A DNA stretch of 8,480 nt, taken from positions 1 to 8,480 of the forward strand of contig NZ_CALIII010000464.1 of NCBI RefSeq assembly GCF_938018145.1, written 5' to 3'. The number at the start of each line of letters is the position of its first letter. Within the stretch, counting starts at the first letter, position 1. Under the pieces are notes generated by a model. The model was not told where the DNA came from, did not search any database, and saw nothing but the letters and a program-made list of their open reading frames with translations. Position numbers and translations under genes: made by a program. Shown piece after piece: positions 1-7,094 of the stretch. Source of the DNA: an uncultured Campylobacter sp. GTDB lineage: Bacteria > Campylobacterota > Campylobacteria > Campylobacterales > Campylobacteraceae.

Positions 1-429
1 GCTCTTAGCTCGCCGCTAATCGTCGGTATTTATGACGAAAACGGCGAGTTTATAGAGCAAATTTCTAGCGAAGAAAAATCCGACGTCTCTCTCGTAAAAA
101 TAATGGACGAGATTTTAAACGGCGGTAAATTTAACCTACAAAAAATCATCTACGCAAACGGCCCGGGAAGCTTTATGGGCGTGAAAGTCGCATACGTCGT
201 TTTAAAGACGATTAGTATCGTAAAAGAGTGCGAATTTTACGCGGTTAGCGGCTTTGAGCTAAACGGCGGCGCTCCGATACGGGCGAATAAAAACTTAAGC
301 TTCGTAGATACGCCTGAAGGCATCAAGCTACAAAAAGCGCAAGCGGGCGAATTTGGCTTGCCGCAAAATTTAGCCGTTTTAAATCTAAATTTAGATACCC
401 TACCAAATTACGTTATTCAAGCCGTTTAG
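1..429 (+). CDS. tsaB: TsaB-like t6A synthesis partner protein, 5'-truncated by window edge
   Basis: The reading frame is open from base 1 to the TAG at 427-429, giving 142 visible residues; the start codon lies just upstream of the window. The key signature is a glycine-rich YANGPGSFMGVKVAY segment, matching the GPGSFTGxR motif of TsaB/YeaZ, an ASKHA-fold protein. TsaB is a non-catalytic scaffold that pairs with TsaD (with TsaE) to make threonylcarbamoyl-adenosine at position 37 of ANN-decoding tRNAs in the cytoplasm. The visible N-terminus begins ALSSPLIVGIYDENG, which aligns with the usual first beta-hairpin (ILAIDTS..VAL), so only about ten residues appear to be missing. The full protein would be about 150 aa, against about 230 aa in E. 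coli, so it lacks most of the C-terminal subdomain. The usual DTS is replaced by LSS. The thrB ribosome binding site overlaps its stop codon. The family call is fairly sure; retained function is inference. Confidence 0.8.
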   Translation, partial: ALSSPLIVGIYDENGEFIEQISSEEKSDVSLVKIMDEILNGGKFNLQKIIYANGPGSFMGVKVAYVVLKTISIVKECEFYAVSGFELNGGAPIRANKNLSFVDTPEGIKLQKAQAGEFGLPQNLAVLNLNLDTLPNYVIQAV

Positions 430-432
430 GAG
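428..432 (+). promoter_or_regulatory. Ribosome binding site for thrB, deciding a TTG start
   Basis: AGGAG sits 5 nt before the TTG at 438-440 and overlaps the last two bases of the tsaB stop codon. No ATG or GTG gives a complete homoserine kinase N-terminus here, and the protein read from this TTG begins directly with the conserved LVPATSANIGPGFD segment. This supports TTG as the true start and translation coupled to tsaB termination. Confidence 0.75.
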
Positions 433-437
433 ATTTC

Positions 438-1322
438 TTGCAAATTTTAGTTCCCGCCACGAGCGCAAACATTGGCCCCGGTTTTGACGCTCTAGGACTT
501 GCCTTAGAGCTACACAACACTGTCGAGATAACGAGGGCAAATTTCGCCTCCGTGAGCATTTTGGGCGAAGGCAAAGACAACGCGCTTCTTAAAAAAAACA
601 ACATTTTTTTATCTATTTTCAATGAAATTTACGTCAAACTAACGGGCAAAAAAGATACTTTTCGTATGATTTTTACCAATCAAATCCCGTTTTCTCGCGG
701 CCTTGGAAGCTCCTCTGCGGTCATCACTTCAGCCATCGCGGCAGCTTACGCAGCAGCTGGGTTTAAGGCTGATAAAAGCGCTATTTTAAACCAGGCGCTA
801 GTTTACGAAAACCACCCGGACAACATAGCTCCGGCGACGCTTGGCGGCTTTGTTAGCTCCGTCGTTGAAAACGGCAAAGTAAAATCTCTAAAAAAACCTT
901 TAAGTGCCGATATAAAAGCCGCCGTCGTGATCCCGGATAAGCCGATGAGCACGAACGAATCTCGCGCCAAGCTACCTAAAAATTTCACTATGGGCGAGTG
1001 CGTTAGCAACCTCTCTCACGCCGCATTTCTCACGGCTTGCTTTTTTAGCGAAAATTACGAGCTTCTGAGAACCGCAGCAAAAGACGTCATGCACGAACAA
1101 ATCCGCATGCAAAATCTGCCAGAGCTCTTTGAAGCGCGCAAGATAGCCTACGAAAACGGCGCTCTTTTAAGCACGCTTTCAGGCAGCGGATCGAGCTTTT
1201 TAAACATCGTTTACGCGGACGATGCGGCAAATTTAAAACAAAAACTGCAAGATAAATTTAAGAGCTTTCGAGTTGAAATTTTTAATTTTGACAACGACGG
1301 GATAAAAATCCTACAAAGCTAA
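438..1322 (+). CDS. thrB: Homoserine kinase (GHMP family)
   Basis: This 294-aa cytoplasmic enzyme phosphorylates L-homoserine with ATP to O-phosphohomoserine, the substrate of threonine synthase, at the branch between methionine and threonine synthesis. It has the GHMP kinase layout. The N-terminal motif VPATSANIGPGFDALG (residues 5-20) is typical of ThrB. The glycine/serine phosphate-binding loop PFSRGLGSSSA (84-94) binds ATP. The C-terminal STLSGSGSS (about 245-253) is the third GHMP motif. Length is close to the bacterial norm (about 290-310 aa). Start is TTG with AGGAG 5 nt upstream, 8 nt after tsaB. The gene carries an A8 tract (591-598) and a T7 tract (604-610) close together, both within conserved frame. 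It is the only amino-acid biosynthesis gene in a translation-related operon, so its expression should follow that of infB. I am confident of this call. Confidence 0.95.
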   Translation: MQILVPATSANIGPGFDALGLALELHNTVEITRANFASVSILGEGKDNALLKKNNIFLSIFNEIYVKLTGKKDTFRMIFTNQIPFSRGLGSSSAVITSAIAAAYAAAGFKADKSAILNQALVYENHPDNIAPATLGGFVSSVVENGKVKSLKKPLSADIKAAVVIPDKPMSTNESRAKLPKNFTMGECVSNLSHAAFLTACFFSENYELLRTAAKDVMHEQIRMQNLPELFEARKIAYENGALLSTLSGSGSSFLNIVYADDAANLKQKLQDKFKSFRVEIFNFDNDGIKILQS

Positions 1323-1347
1323 AAAAAAGCTAAAAGAAGTTATAATA

Positions 1348-1632
1348 ATGGCTCAAAAATTTATCCCTATCAGGACGTGCGTAGTCTGCAAAAAGCGCTT
1401 TGAACAGCAAATTTTGCGTAGATACAGACTGATAAATTCTTCGCTATTTTTCGGAAACGGAAACGGACGCAGCTTTTATCTTTGCGAGGAATGTCTAAAA
1501 AAAGACGAGAAAATTTTAAGAAAATCGCTCGGAAGAGTCGCAGGTAGCTTTATAGCGACGCTACAAAACGGGCAAAATTTAAAGGAGATACTCTTAAATG
1601 GGGACTGTTCGAATTTCAGAGATAGCAAATGA
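1348..1632 (+). CDS. ylxR: YlxR/RnpM family (DUF448) RNA-binding protein
   Basis: A 94-aa basic protein of the YlxR family, normally found next to infB. It has the family's conserved N-terminus (PIRTCVVC, residues 7-14), the [11 protein letters not shown] segment (about 36-46), and two cysteine pairs (C11/C14 and C46/C49), which suggests a metal-binding or structural Cys4 site. In Bacillus subtilis the homologue (RnpM) binds RNase P RNA and modulates its activity; whether this holds in Campylobacter is inference. The start is ATG, 25 nt after thrB, with only a weak purine stretch (AGAAG, 1335-1339) as ribosome binding site. Its last 35 nt overlap the beginning of infB in another frame, so ribosomes finishing ylxR pass over the infB start. 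That suggests close translational coupling of the two genes. Confidence 0.87.
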   Translation: MAQKFIPIRTCVVCKKRFEQQILRRYRLINSSLFFGNGNGRSFYLCEECLKKDEKILRKSLGRVAGSFIATLQNGQNLKEILLNGDCSNFRDSK

Positions 1633-4294
1633 GCTCGGCTACAATAGCAAAGAGGTTTTAGAAAAGGCTATTGAGCTTGGGCTAAAGGTCAAAACGCACT
1701 CAAGCGGCGTTAGTCCTGAAGAAGCGGCGGCGCTATACACCTACATCCAAACCGGCGAGATCCCCGAAGCTCTCAAGAAAAAACCGGAAAAGAAAAAACC
1801 GACCGTTAAAAAAGCGGAAGCCAAAGAGAGCAAAGAGGAAAAAGAAAGCAAGCCAAAAGAGGCTAAAAAACCAACCGCCGCAAAAGAAGAAAAGCCTTTG
1901 CCAAAAGAAAAAGTAGAAACAAAAAACGACAAAAAATCTGAAAAAGAGCAAAAAACAGTCATTCAAAAACCGGCCGAAAAAGCGCCGGAGCCAAAAATCC
2001 AAGCAGCTTCTAAAGAGGAGCCAAAAGCCCAGCCTGTCGCCACCGAGCCAGTTCAGCCAAAAGAAAGCCTAGCCGATGTTAGCCTGCAAAAAAGACGCGG
2101 TCTAGTTATCGTAAAAAAGAAAAAAGACGAGCAACCAGCACCTAGAGCAAGCGAGAGAAAAGAGTCTGCGCCGGCGCTAAATTTGGAAAGTATGTTTAAA
2201 TTTAGCGACGAAAAGATCGAGCGCAAAAAGAAAAAAGAGAAAAAACCGGTCATCGCAACTAAAAAAGACGGCGCTACAAAGATGGATCTACTCGGCGACC
2301 GCGACATGGCCGACATCGTGATAGACGATGAGGATGTGGTTATATTGCCTGATTTTTCCGTACGAACGCAAACTCCGGAGCCTCAAAAAATCAAACAACC
2401 GACAAATACGGGCTACAAGCCGGTACTAAATACATCGGTAAGTTCATTTCTAGAGCAAGGTACTGCGCGCAGGCCTCGCAAAAAACATAAAAAATCGCAA
2501 CGCGCCGACCATAACGGCGAGGCGGTAACCTACGTCGAGATACCAAAAGAGATCCGTCTTTACGAATTTGCCGACAAGATCAACAAGCAACCGAGCGAAA
2601 TCATCGGCAAGCTCTTTATGCTCGGCATGATGACGACCAAAAACGACTTCCTAGACGAGGATGCGATAGAAATTTTAGCCGATGAATTCGGTATCGAGGT
2701 AAATATCGTCGATACGCAAGAAGCGTTTGACTACGTTAAAGCCTACGACGAAGAAGAGGAGCAACTAGACGATGCAAATTTGACCGTCCGAGCTCCTGTT
2801 ATAACCATCATGGGTCACGTCGATCACGGTAAAACCTCGCTACTAGACTACATCAGAAACTCGCGCGTGGCAGCGGGCGAAGCGGGCGGCATCACGCAAC
2901 ACGTGGGCGCCTACATGGTAAATAAAAACGGTAAAAATATTACCTTTATCGACACTCCGGGCCACGAAGCTTTCACGGCTATGCGCGCTAGAGGAGCCAA
3001 GATCACCGATATCGTCATCATCGTGGTCGCAGCCGACGACGGCGTGAAACCGCAAACCAAAGAGGCCGTGAGTCACGCAAAAGCCGCGGGCGTGCCTATC
3101 ATCATCGCGATAAACAAGATGGATAAAGAGGCTGCAAACCCAGACAAAGTAAAAAGCGAGCTAGCCGAGCTAGATATCCTATCTACCGACTGGGGCGGCA
3201 CGTACGAGTTCGTACCGATCTCCGCAAAAACGGGTATGGGTATAGACGATCTGCTTGAGATCGTACTCTTGCAGGCTGAAATTTTAGAACTAAAAGCAAA
3301 CGCAAAGACAAATGCCAAAGCAGCTATAATAGAAAGCTCTCAGCAAAAAGGCCGCGGTCCTGTCGCTACGGTTATCGTAGAAAACGGCACCCTAAGAGTC
3401 GGCGATATCGTGGTTGCAGGCGTCGCATACGGCAAGATAAGAACGATAACCGACGATCAAGGCAAAATTTTAAAAGAGATAAAACCGGGCGAATGCGGCG
3501 TGATAATGGGCCTTAGCGAAATTCCTGAAGCCGGCGAAACGCTAATAAGCGTCAAAACCGACAAAGAAGCCCGCGAATACGCACAGAAAAAGGCCGAATA
3601 TTTGCGCCAAAAAGAGCTCAGCAAGACAACGAAAGTAAGCCTAGAAGAGCTTAGCGAAAAGATCGCCGAGGGCGAGCTAAAATCGCTCCCTGTCATCGTA
3701 AAAGCCGACGTGGGCGGCTCGCTAGAAGCCATCAAGGCAAGCCTAGAAAAGCTTCGCAACGACGAGATAAAAGTAAATATCATCCACTCAGGCGTGGGCG
3801 GCATCACCCAAAGCGACGTAGAGCTAGCCAGAGCGAGCGAAAACTCCGTGATTTTAGGCTTTAATATAAGACCAACGGGCGAAGTGAAAGAAAAAGCCAA
3901 AGAAAGCGGCGTCGAGATCAAAACCTACAACGTCATCTATAACCTACTTGACGACGTCAAGGCGATCCTAAGCGGTCTAATGTCGCCTGTTATCCACGAG
4001 GAGCAGCTCGGTCAAGCACAAGTACGCCAGGTCATCAACGTCCCTAAAGTAGGCGCGATCGCAGGCTGCATGGTGACGGAAGGCACGATAAACCGCGGCG
4101 CGAAAATCCGCCTAATCAGAAACGGCGTAGTCGTACACGAGGGCACCGTAAGCTCGCTAAAACGCTTCAAGGACGACGTGAGAGAGGTAGCGCGCGGCTT
4201 TGAGTGCGGCGTAGGTATCGACGGCTACAACGACATCAGAGAAGGCGACTACATCGAGAGCTTTAAAGAAGTAGAGGAGCAAGCCAGCCTATGA
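1598..4294 (+). CDS. infB: Translation initiation factor IF-2
   Basis: An 898-aa GTPase that delivers fMet-tRNA to the 30S P site and promotes subunit joining. The first ~50 residues form an IF2-N helical module ([20 protein letters not shown]). They are followed by a long Lys/Glu/Pro/Ala-rich, probably disordered linker (about 58-165) and further charged sequence. A second IF2-N module lies at about 317-370. The G domain is complete: G1 GHVDHGKT (406-413), switch region GGITQHVG (430-437), G3 DTPGH (452-456), G4 NKMD (506-509), G5 SAK (542-544). The remaining ~340 residues are the usual domains II-IV, including the C-terminal fMet-tRNA-binding barrel. The ATG start has AAAGGAG at 1581-1587 inside ylxR. 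It overlaps ylxR by 35 nt and rbfA by 4 nt. Several long frames on the other strand here are shadows of this gene. Confidence 0.98.
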   Translation: MGTVRISEIANELGYNSKEVLEKAIELGLKVKTHSSGVSPEEAAALYTYIQTGEIPEALKKKPEKKKPTVKKAEAKESKEEKESKPKEAKKPTAAKEEKPLPKEKVETKNDKKSEKEQKTVIQKPAEKAPEPKIQAASKEEPKAQPVATEPVQPKESLADVSLQKRRGLVIVKKKKDEQPAPRASERKESAPALNLESMFKFSDEKIERKKKKEKKPVIATKKDGATKMDLLGDRDMADIVIDDEDVVILPDFSVRTQTPEPQKIKQPTNTGYKPVLNTSVSSFLEQGTARRPRKKHKKSQRADHNGEAVTYVEIPKEIRLYEFADKINKQPSEIIGKLFMLGMMTTKNDFLDEDAIEILADEFGIEVNIVDTQEAFDYVKAYDEEEEQLDDANLTVRAPVITIMGHVDHGKTSLLDYIRNSRVAAGEAGGITQHVGAYMVNKNGKNITFIDTPGHEAFTAMRARGAKITDIVIIVVAADDGVKPQTKEAVSHAKAAGVPIIIAINKMDKEAANPDKVKSELAELDILSTDWGGTYEFVPISAKTGMGIDDLLEIVLLQAEILELKANAKTNAKAAIIESSQQKGRGPVATVIVENGTLRVGDIVVAGVAYGKIRTITDDQGKILKEIKPGECGVIMGLSEIPEAGETLISVKTDKEAREYAQKKAEYLRQKELSKTTKVSLEELSEKIAEGELKSLPVIVKADVGGSLEAIKASLEKLRNDEIKVNIIHSGVGGITQSDVELARASENSVILGFNIRPTGEVKEKAKESGVEIKTYNVIYNLLDDVKAILSGLMSPVIHEEQLGQAQVRQVINVPKVGAIAGCMVTEGTINRGAKIRLIRNGVVVHEGTVSSLKRFKDDVREVARGFECGVGIDGYNDIREGDYIESFKEVEEQASL

Positions 4295-4662
4295 ACCCCT
4301 CGGAGATAAAGCGCCTGCGCACGCAAAGCGTACTAAAAGAGCTACTACCCGAAGCTCTATCTACGCTTGAGGATGAGCTTTTACGCGGACTTTGCGTAAC
4401 CGACGTCGAGTGCAAAAAAGGCAGATATGACGCGTTCGTATACCTCGATAAGATGATGTTTGACGAGCGCGAGCAGGCCTATATACTAGACCGCCTAAAA
4501 CGCGTATCAAAGCATCTGCAAAATCACTGCATGGCTGCCGAGGGCTGGTATAGAGCGCCAAATTTTCACTTTAAATTTGACGACAGGCTCGAGTACCAAA
4601 ACCACATGGACGATTTGTTTGAAAAAATCTCAGAGGATCTAAATAAAAATGCAAAATCTTGA
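4291..4662 (+). CDS. rbfA: 30S ribosome-binding factor A
   Basis: A 123-aa single-domain KH-like protein needed for late 30S maturation and 16S 5'-end processing, acting with other assembly factors in the cytoplasm. RbfA features include the basic N-terminal helix ([15 protein letters not shown]), the central strand with [18 protein letters not shown], and the C-terminal segment [16 protein letters not shown] (about 86-102), equivalent to the family's P-x-L-x-F-x-x-D-x-S/L motif. Length matches the usual 110-135 aa. The ATG overlaps the infB stop as ATGA (4291-4294), and GAGGAG at 4274-4279 within infB is the ribosome binding site. This arrangement implies re-initiation after infB. The infB-rbfA pairing is conserved across bacteria and supports the call. 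Confidence 0.93.
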   Translation: MNPSEIKRLRTQSVLKELLPEALSTLEDELLRGLCVTDVECKKGRYDAFVYLDKMMFDEREQAYILDRLKRVSKHLQNHCMAAEGWYRAPNFHFKFDDRLEYQNHMDDLFEKISEDLNKNAKS

Positions 4663-5077
4663 AAATCTGATCTCGCAGTGCGGCGTGCAGCTCTACGACG
4701 TCGAGGTCGCAAACGAAAACGGCAGAGCCATTTATAGGATCTACATCGCAAAGCCCGGCGGCGTAAATTTAGACGACTGCGAAAAGGTTTCGCGCCTACT
4801 CTCGCCGATATTTGACGTCGAGCCGCCGCTTAGCGGAGACTACGTGCTAGAGGTTAGCTCGCCCGGACTTGAGCGAAAGCTAGAAAAACCGAGCCATTTT
4901 ATCTCAAGTATCGGCGAACTGGCTAAAATCTCAGCCGAAGTAGACGGCGAAAATAAAAAGCTAAAAGGCAAAATCATATCCGCCGACGACGATGAGATAT
5001 CGTTTGAGAGCGAAGGTCAAATTTTAAAGATAAAAATCTCGAATATAAAAAAGGCAAAAACCTATATCGAGTGGTAA
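4649..5077 (+). CDS. rimP: Ribosome maturation factor RimP
   Basis: A 142-aa protein for 30S subunit maturation that helps ribosomal proteins such as S12 and S19 assemble. The N-terminal alpha/beta domain contains GVQLYDVEV (residues 12-20) and DDCEKVSRLLSPIFD (about 42-56). The hallmark YVLEVSSPGLERKL lies at about 66-79. The rest is the small Sm-like C-terminal domain (KGKIISADDDEISFE). Length is typical of RimP (about 140-155 aa). It overlaps rbfA by 14 nt, with AGAGGA at 4632-4637 as ribosome binding site. Position is notable: in most bacteria rimP starts the nusA-infB operon, whereas here it follows rbfA and no nusA is present. It is the last gene of the first block; a strong hairpin begins 6 nt after its stop codon. 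Confidence 0.93.
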   Translation: MQNLENLISQCGVQLYDVEVANENGRAIYRIYIAKPGGVNLDDCEKVSRLLSPIFDVEPPLSGDYVLEVSSPGLERKLEKPSHFISSIGELAKISAEVDGENKKLKGKIISADDDEISFESEGQILKIKISNIKKAKTYIEW

Positions 5078-5082
5078 GCCGC

Positions 5083-5137
5083 AAATTTAAAGGCTCAAAT
5101 TTGAGTTAAATTTTACAAATTTGAGTTCTTTAAATTT
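5083..5137 (+). terminator. Long imperfect hairpin after rimP; possible 3'-end or terminator structure
   Basis: The outer stem pairs AAATTTAAAG (5083-5092) with CTTTAAATTT (5128-5137), 10 of 10. After a small internal bulge (5093 versus 5126-5127), the inner stem pairs CTCAAATTTG (5094-5103) with CAAATTTGAG (5116-5125), again 10 of 10. The loop is 12 nt (5104-5115). It starts 6 nt after the rimP stop, where an operon end is expected. It lacks a clean U-run after the stem, so it is not a textbook intrinsic terminator. It could instead stabilise the 3' end of the mRNA. The structure is seen directly; the role is inferred. Confidence 0.45.
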
Positions 5138-5187
5138 ATATCGCAAAGCTTAAACGCGCCACAGTCAAATTTCTCAAATTTAACCTC

Positions 5188-5216
5188 AAATTTACAAACC
5201 ACCTCCGTGTAAATTT
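5188..5216 (+). other. Second inverted repeat with a C-rich, anti-Shine-Dalgarno-like loop
   Basis: AAATTTACA (5188-5196) is perfectly complementary to TGTAAATTT (5208-5216), a 9-bp stem enclosing an 11-nt loop AACCACCTCCG. The loop contains CACCTCC, the same seven bases as the anti-Shine-Dalgarno part of the 16S rRNA 3' tail. As RNA it could expose a sequence able to pair with GGAGG-type ribosome binding sites. No promoter is obvious directly before it, and A/T-rich stems can arise by chance in this AAATTT-dense region. Function is unknown. Confidence 0.35.
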
Positions 5217-5337
5217 AAAATTTCGCTAAAAAGCGTAAAAATGGGCGACGCAAATTTCGGCGATTCTACCCGCCTACTCCCCAAAGCGCACAGCGTAAAT
5301 TTAATACCCGACTAGCAAAACATAAGCTAACTTTGGC

Positions 5338-5343
5338 TATAAT
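5338..5343 (+). promoter_or_regulatory. Sigma70-type -10 element of the accD promoter
   Basis: A perfect TATAAT preceded by TTTGGC, so a G sits at the extended -10 position. A distinct -35 box is not visible, which fits Campylobacter primary promoters that rely on the -10 region and T-rich upstream DNA. The inferred transcript would start near 5350, about 20 nt before the accD ATG. It is the only well-placed promoter-like site in front of the second block. Confidence 0.65.
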
Positions 5344-5370
5344 CCCTAAATTTTTTAAAAAGTAGGAATC

Positions 5371-6264
5371 ATGAGCTTTTTAGATATTTTTTCCAAAACA
5401 AGAAAGCAACAATCCGCTCCTAGCGAGGCTCCGGCGCACTGGGTCAAATGCGACAGCTGTCACTCGCTGATGTATTACAAAGAGGTCGAGGCAAATTTTA
5501 ACGTCTGTCCAAAGTGCGGTTTTCACATGAGATTAGCCGCCGATAAGAGGATAGCGATGATCTGCGACGAAGGCAGTTTCGTCGAGCTTGATACCAAGCT
5601 AAAGCCCGTCGATCCGATCAAATTCGTCGATAAAAAATCCTATAAAAAACGCATAAGCGAAAACGAGGAAAAAACCGGCAGAAGCTCGGCCGTGATCTGC
5701 GGCGAAGCCAAGATCGACGGCATGAACGTGCAGCTAGCGGTTTTTGATTTTAGCTTTATGGGCGGGTCTTTAGGCTCGGTCGAGGGCGAAAAGATCGTGC
5801 GCGCCGTAAAAAGATCGCTCGATAAAAAGCAGCCTCTCATCATCGTTTCGGCTTCGGGCGGAGCGAGGATGCAGGAGAGTACGTTTTCGCTAATGCAGAT
5901 GTCAAAGACCTCAGCCGCGCTAAAGCTACTTGACGAGGCTAAAGTGCCGTATATCTCGGTCCTAACCGATCCTACGATGGGCGGAGTTAGCGCGTCTTTT
6001 GCGTGGCTGGGCGACGTCATCATCGCAGAGCCGGGCGCTCTCATCGGCTTTGCCGGACAGCGCGTTATCAAACAAACCATCGGAGCCGATCTGCCTGAGG
6101 GCTTTCAAAGATCGGAGTTTTTGCTAGAGCACGGCCTAATAGACGCCATAGTCGAGCGCAAAGAGCATAAGCAGTTTTTAAGCGATATGATAAGGTTGCT
6201 CTCAAACAACCCGGCCTACGCCGCCAAGCAGCCTAGCGCTCAAAATTTGGACGACGAGGAATAA
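5371..6264 (+). CDS. accD: Acetyl-CoA carboxylase carboxyltransferase subunit beta
   Basis: This 297-aa subunit pairs with AccA to transfer the carboxyl group from carboxybiotin (on AccB) to acetyl-CoA, making malonyl-CoA for fatty-acid synthesis in the cytoplasm. The N-terminal zinc ribbon is intact, with C27, C30, C46 and C49 spaced CX2C-X15-CX2C. The crotonase-like carboxyltransferase core follows, with SGGARMQE (162-169), the glycine-rich [11 protein letters not shown] (201-211) and [11 protein letters not shown] (226-236), which form the acyl-CoA site and oxyanion pockets in the family. Length is typical (about 280-305 aa). The ATG is preceded by TAGGA at 5363-5367 and a TATAAT box at 5338-5343, making it the first gene of the second block. 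A 146-codon frame on the opposite strand at 5640-6080 is a shadow. Confidence 0.97.
   Translation: MSFLDIFSKTRKQQSAPSEAPAHWVKCDSCHSLMYYKEVEANFNVCPKCGFHMRLAADKRIAMICDEGSFVELDTKLKPVDPIKFVDKKSYKKRISENEEKTGRSSAVICGEAKIDGMNVQLAVFDFSFMGGSLGSVEGEKIVRAVKRSLDKKQPLIIVSASGGARMQESTFSLMQMSKTSAALKLLDEAKVPYISVLTDPTMGGVSASFAWLGDVIIAEPGALIGFAGQRVIKQTIGADLPEGFQRSEFLLEHGLIDAIVERKEHKQFLSDMIRLLSNNPAYAAKQPSAQNLDDEE
6256..6260 (+). promoter_or_regulatory. Ribosome binding site for rlmH, deciding a TTG start
   Basis: GAGGA lies within the last codons of accD, 6 nt before the TTG at 6267-6269. Reading from that TTG gives [11 protein letters not shown], the expected beta-strand start of RlmH, and the family's full length, so the unusual start is supported. 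The start is only 2 nt after the accD stop, implying coupling. Confidence 0.7.
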
Positions 6265-6266
6265 AT

Positions 6267-6722
6267 TTGGAAATTTCCGTGTTTTGCATCCAAAAGTCAA
6301 AACGTGAAAATTTTGAAAACGAGATCAAAGAGTACGCGAAGATGTCGTCGAAATTCGCCAAAATTTCAGACGTCGTTATATTTAACGACAAGATCGCCAA
6401 AGCCCAAAGCAAAGGGCGAGATGAGGCGTTAAAAGCCTACGACGAGGTTTATGAGCCAAATTTAAACGGCTTTTGCGTGGCGCTTGACGAAGCGGGCCGC
6501 GAATTTAACAGCGAGGAGTTTGCCAAACTCATCTCTGATAAGGCTCAAATTTCATTTTTTATCGGCGGAGCTTACGGGCTGAGCCAAAATTTTAAACAAA
6601 AAACCGACGCTGTCGTTAGCCTAAGCCGCATGACGATGGCGCACAAGATAGCAAAGCTTATGCTTCACGAGCAGATTTTCAGAGCTCTTTGCATAAACGC
6701 GAACCACCCATATCACAAATAA
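6267..6722 (+). CDS. rlmH: 23S rRNA pseudouridine-1915 N3-methyltransferase RlmH
   Basis: A 151-aa SPOUT-class (trefoil-knot) methyltransferase that uses S-adenosylmethionine to methylate pseudouridine 1915 in helix 69 of 23S rRNA on assembled 70S ribosomes. Diagnostic parts are the knot segment [10 protein letters not shown] (about 97-106) and the C-terminal block [19 protein letters not shown] followed by [13 protein letters not shown]. The terminal YHK is the usual RlmH ending, with the tyrosine and histidine near the active site. Length fits the family (about 155 aa). It begins with TTG, 2 nt after accD, and ends 9 nt before dksA, so the three are very likely co-transcribed. Confidence 0.94.
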   Translation: MEISVFCIQKSKRENFENEIKEYAKMSSKFAKISDVVIFNDKIAKAQSKGRDEALKAYDEVYEPNLNGFCVALDEAGREFNSEEFAKLISDKAQISFFIGGAYGLSQNFKQKTDAVVSLSRMTMAHKIAKLMLHEQIFRALCINANHPYHK

Positions 6723-6731
6723 AGGAAAAAA

Positions 6732-7085
6732 ATGCGCAAAAGCGACCTGGAGCAGTTTAAGGCACTTTTACTGGAGCGAAAAGCACAGATAACTAAAAAT
6801 ATTTTAGACTCGTCAAACGAGATGGCAGGGCTACGCCAAAGCGGCGTCAGCGACGAGTTTGATATCGCCTCCGTAAACGCCGATCAGCTCATCGAGCAAT
6901 CAATCAGCGCTCAACAAAGACAAGAACTAGCCGAGATCGATGTCTCGCTGCGAAAGATCGCCGACAAAACCTACGGCATCTGCGAGATGTGCGAGGAGGA
7001 TATCGGGCTGGCGCGTTTGCGCGTCAAACCGCACGCAAAATACTGCATCACCTGCCGTGAGATAGTGGAAAAAACCGCAAAATAG
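6732..7085 (+). CDS. dksA: DksA/TraR-family RNA polymerase-binding transcription factor
   Basis: A 117-aa protein that inserts its coiled coil into the RNA polymerase secondary channel and, with ppGpp, retunes transcription of rRNA and biosynthetic genes. The coiled-coil tip motif DxxDxA is present as DEFDIAS (D41, D44, A46), as in E. coli DksA. The C-terminal zinc finger is intact (C84, C87, C105, C108). It is shorter than E. coli DksA (151 aa), mainly at the N-terminus, which brings it nearer the compact DksA-like size reported for C. jejuni. A strong AAGGA (6722-6726) precedes the ATG by 5 nt. Placement after rlmH links growth-rate control to ribosome modification, but that is only context. 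The following gene's ribosome binding site overlaps its stop. Confidence 0.9.
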   Translation: MRKSDLEQFKALLLERKAQITKNILDSSNEMAGLRQSGVSDEFDIASVNADQLIEQSISAQQRQELAEIDVSLRKIADKTYGICEMCEEDIGLARLRVKPHAKYCITCREIVEKTAK

Positions 7086-7094
7086 GGGTACGCC

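Larger units (their letters stand above)
5078..5370 (+). repeat. AAATTT-dense intergenic spacer between the two gene blocks
   Basis: This 293-nt stretch has no convincing gene. It holds 13 copies of the self-complementary word AAATTT, starting at 5083, 5097, 5108, 5117, 5132, 5167, 5176, 5188, 5211, 5218, 5252, 5297 and 5348. TCAAATTT is iterated at 5095, 5165, 5174 and 5186. It contains two inverted repeats and, at its end, the accD promoter and ribosome binding site. The word also occurs in coding DNA of the window but at far lower density. It may be a remnant of a dispersed intergenic element, a regulatory region, or a local extreme of the genome's base-word bias; the sequence alone does not decide. 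Confidence 0.6.

Noticed and set aside
591..610. A8 tract followed by T7 tract in thrB, considered as a phase-variable or programmed frameshift site (A AAA AAC).
   Set aside because: A -1 shift meets a stop within about ten codons, the kinase frame is conserved throughout, and a housekeeping kinase is an unlikely phase-variable gene.
1341..1346. TATAAT just before the ylxR ATG, a possible internal promoter.
   Set aside because: A start site 7-10 nt downstream would fall inside ylxR and miss its ATG. It could only serve infB, and nothing else supports it.
3325..3330. TATAAT inside infB.
   Set aside because: It lies within conserved coding sequence (AAIIES), with no gene start downstream that would need it.
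3457..3921. A 154-codon frame opposite infB.
   Set aside because: Serine-rich product with no domain, fully antisense to the conserved C-terminal half of infB; a shadow frame. The 146-codon frame at 5640-6080 opposite accD is the same kind of artefact.
5113..5202. A 29-codon minus-strand frame (GTG at 5202) with a KFEVKFEKF-like internal repeat, preceded by GGAG.
   Set aside because: The repeat in the peptide simply reflects iterated TCAAATTT, the SD-like bases abut the start with no spacer, and there is no promoter. It is worth revisiting only if the spacer proves to be a dispersed element.
5241..5315. A 24-codon plus-strand ORF (ATG at 5241, TAG at 5313-5315) in the spacer.
   Set aside because: No ribosome binding site, no promoter, very short, no recognisable motif.
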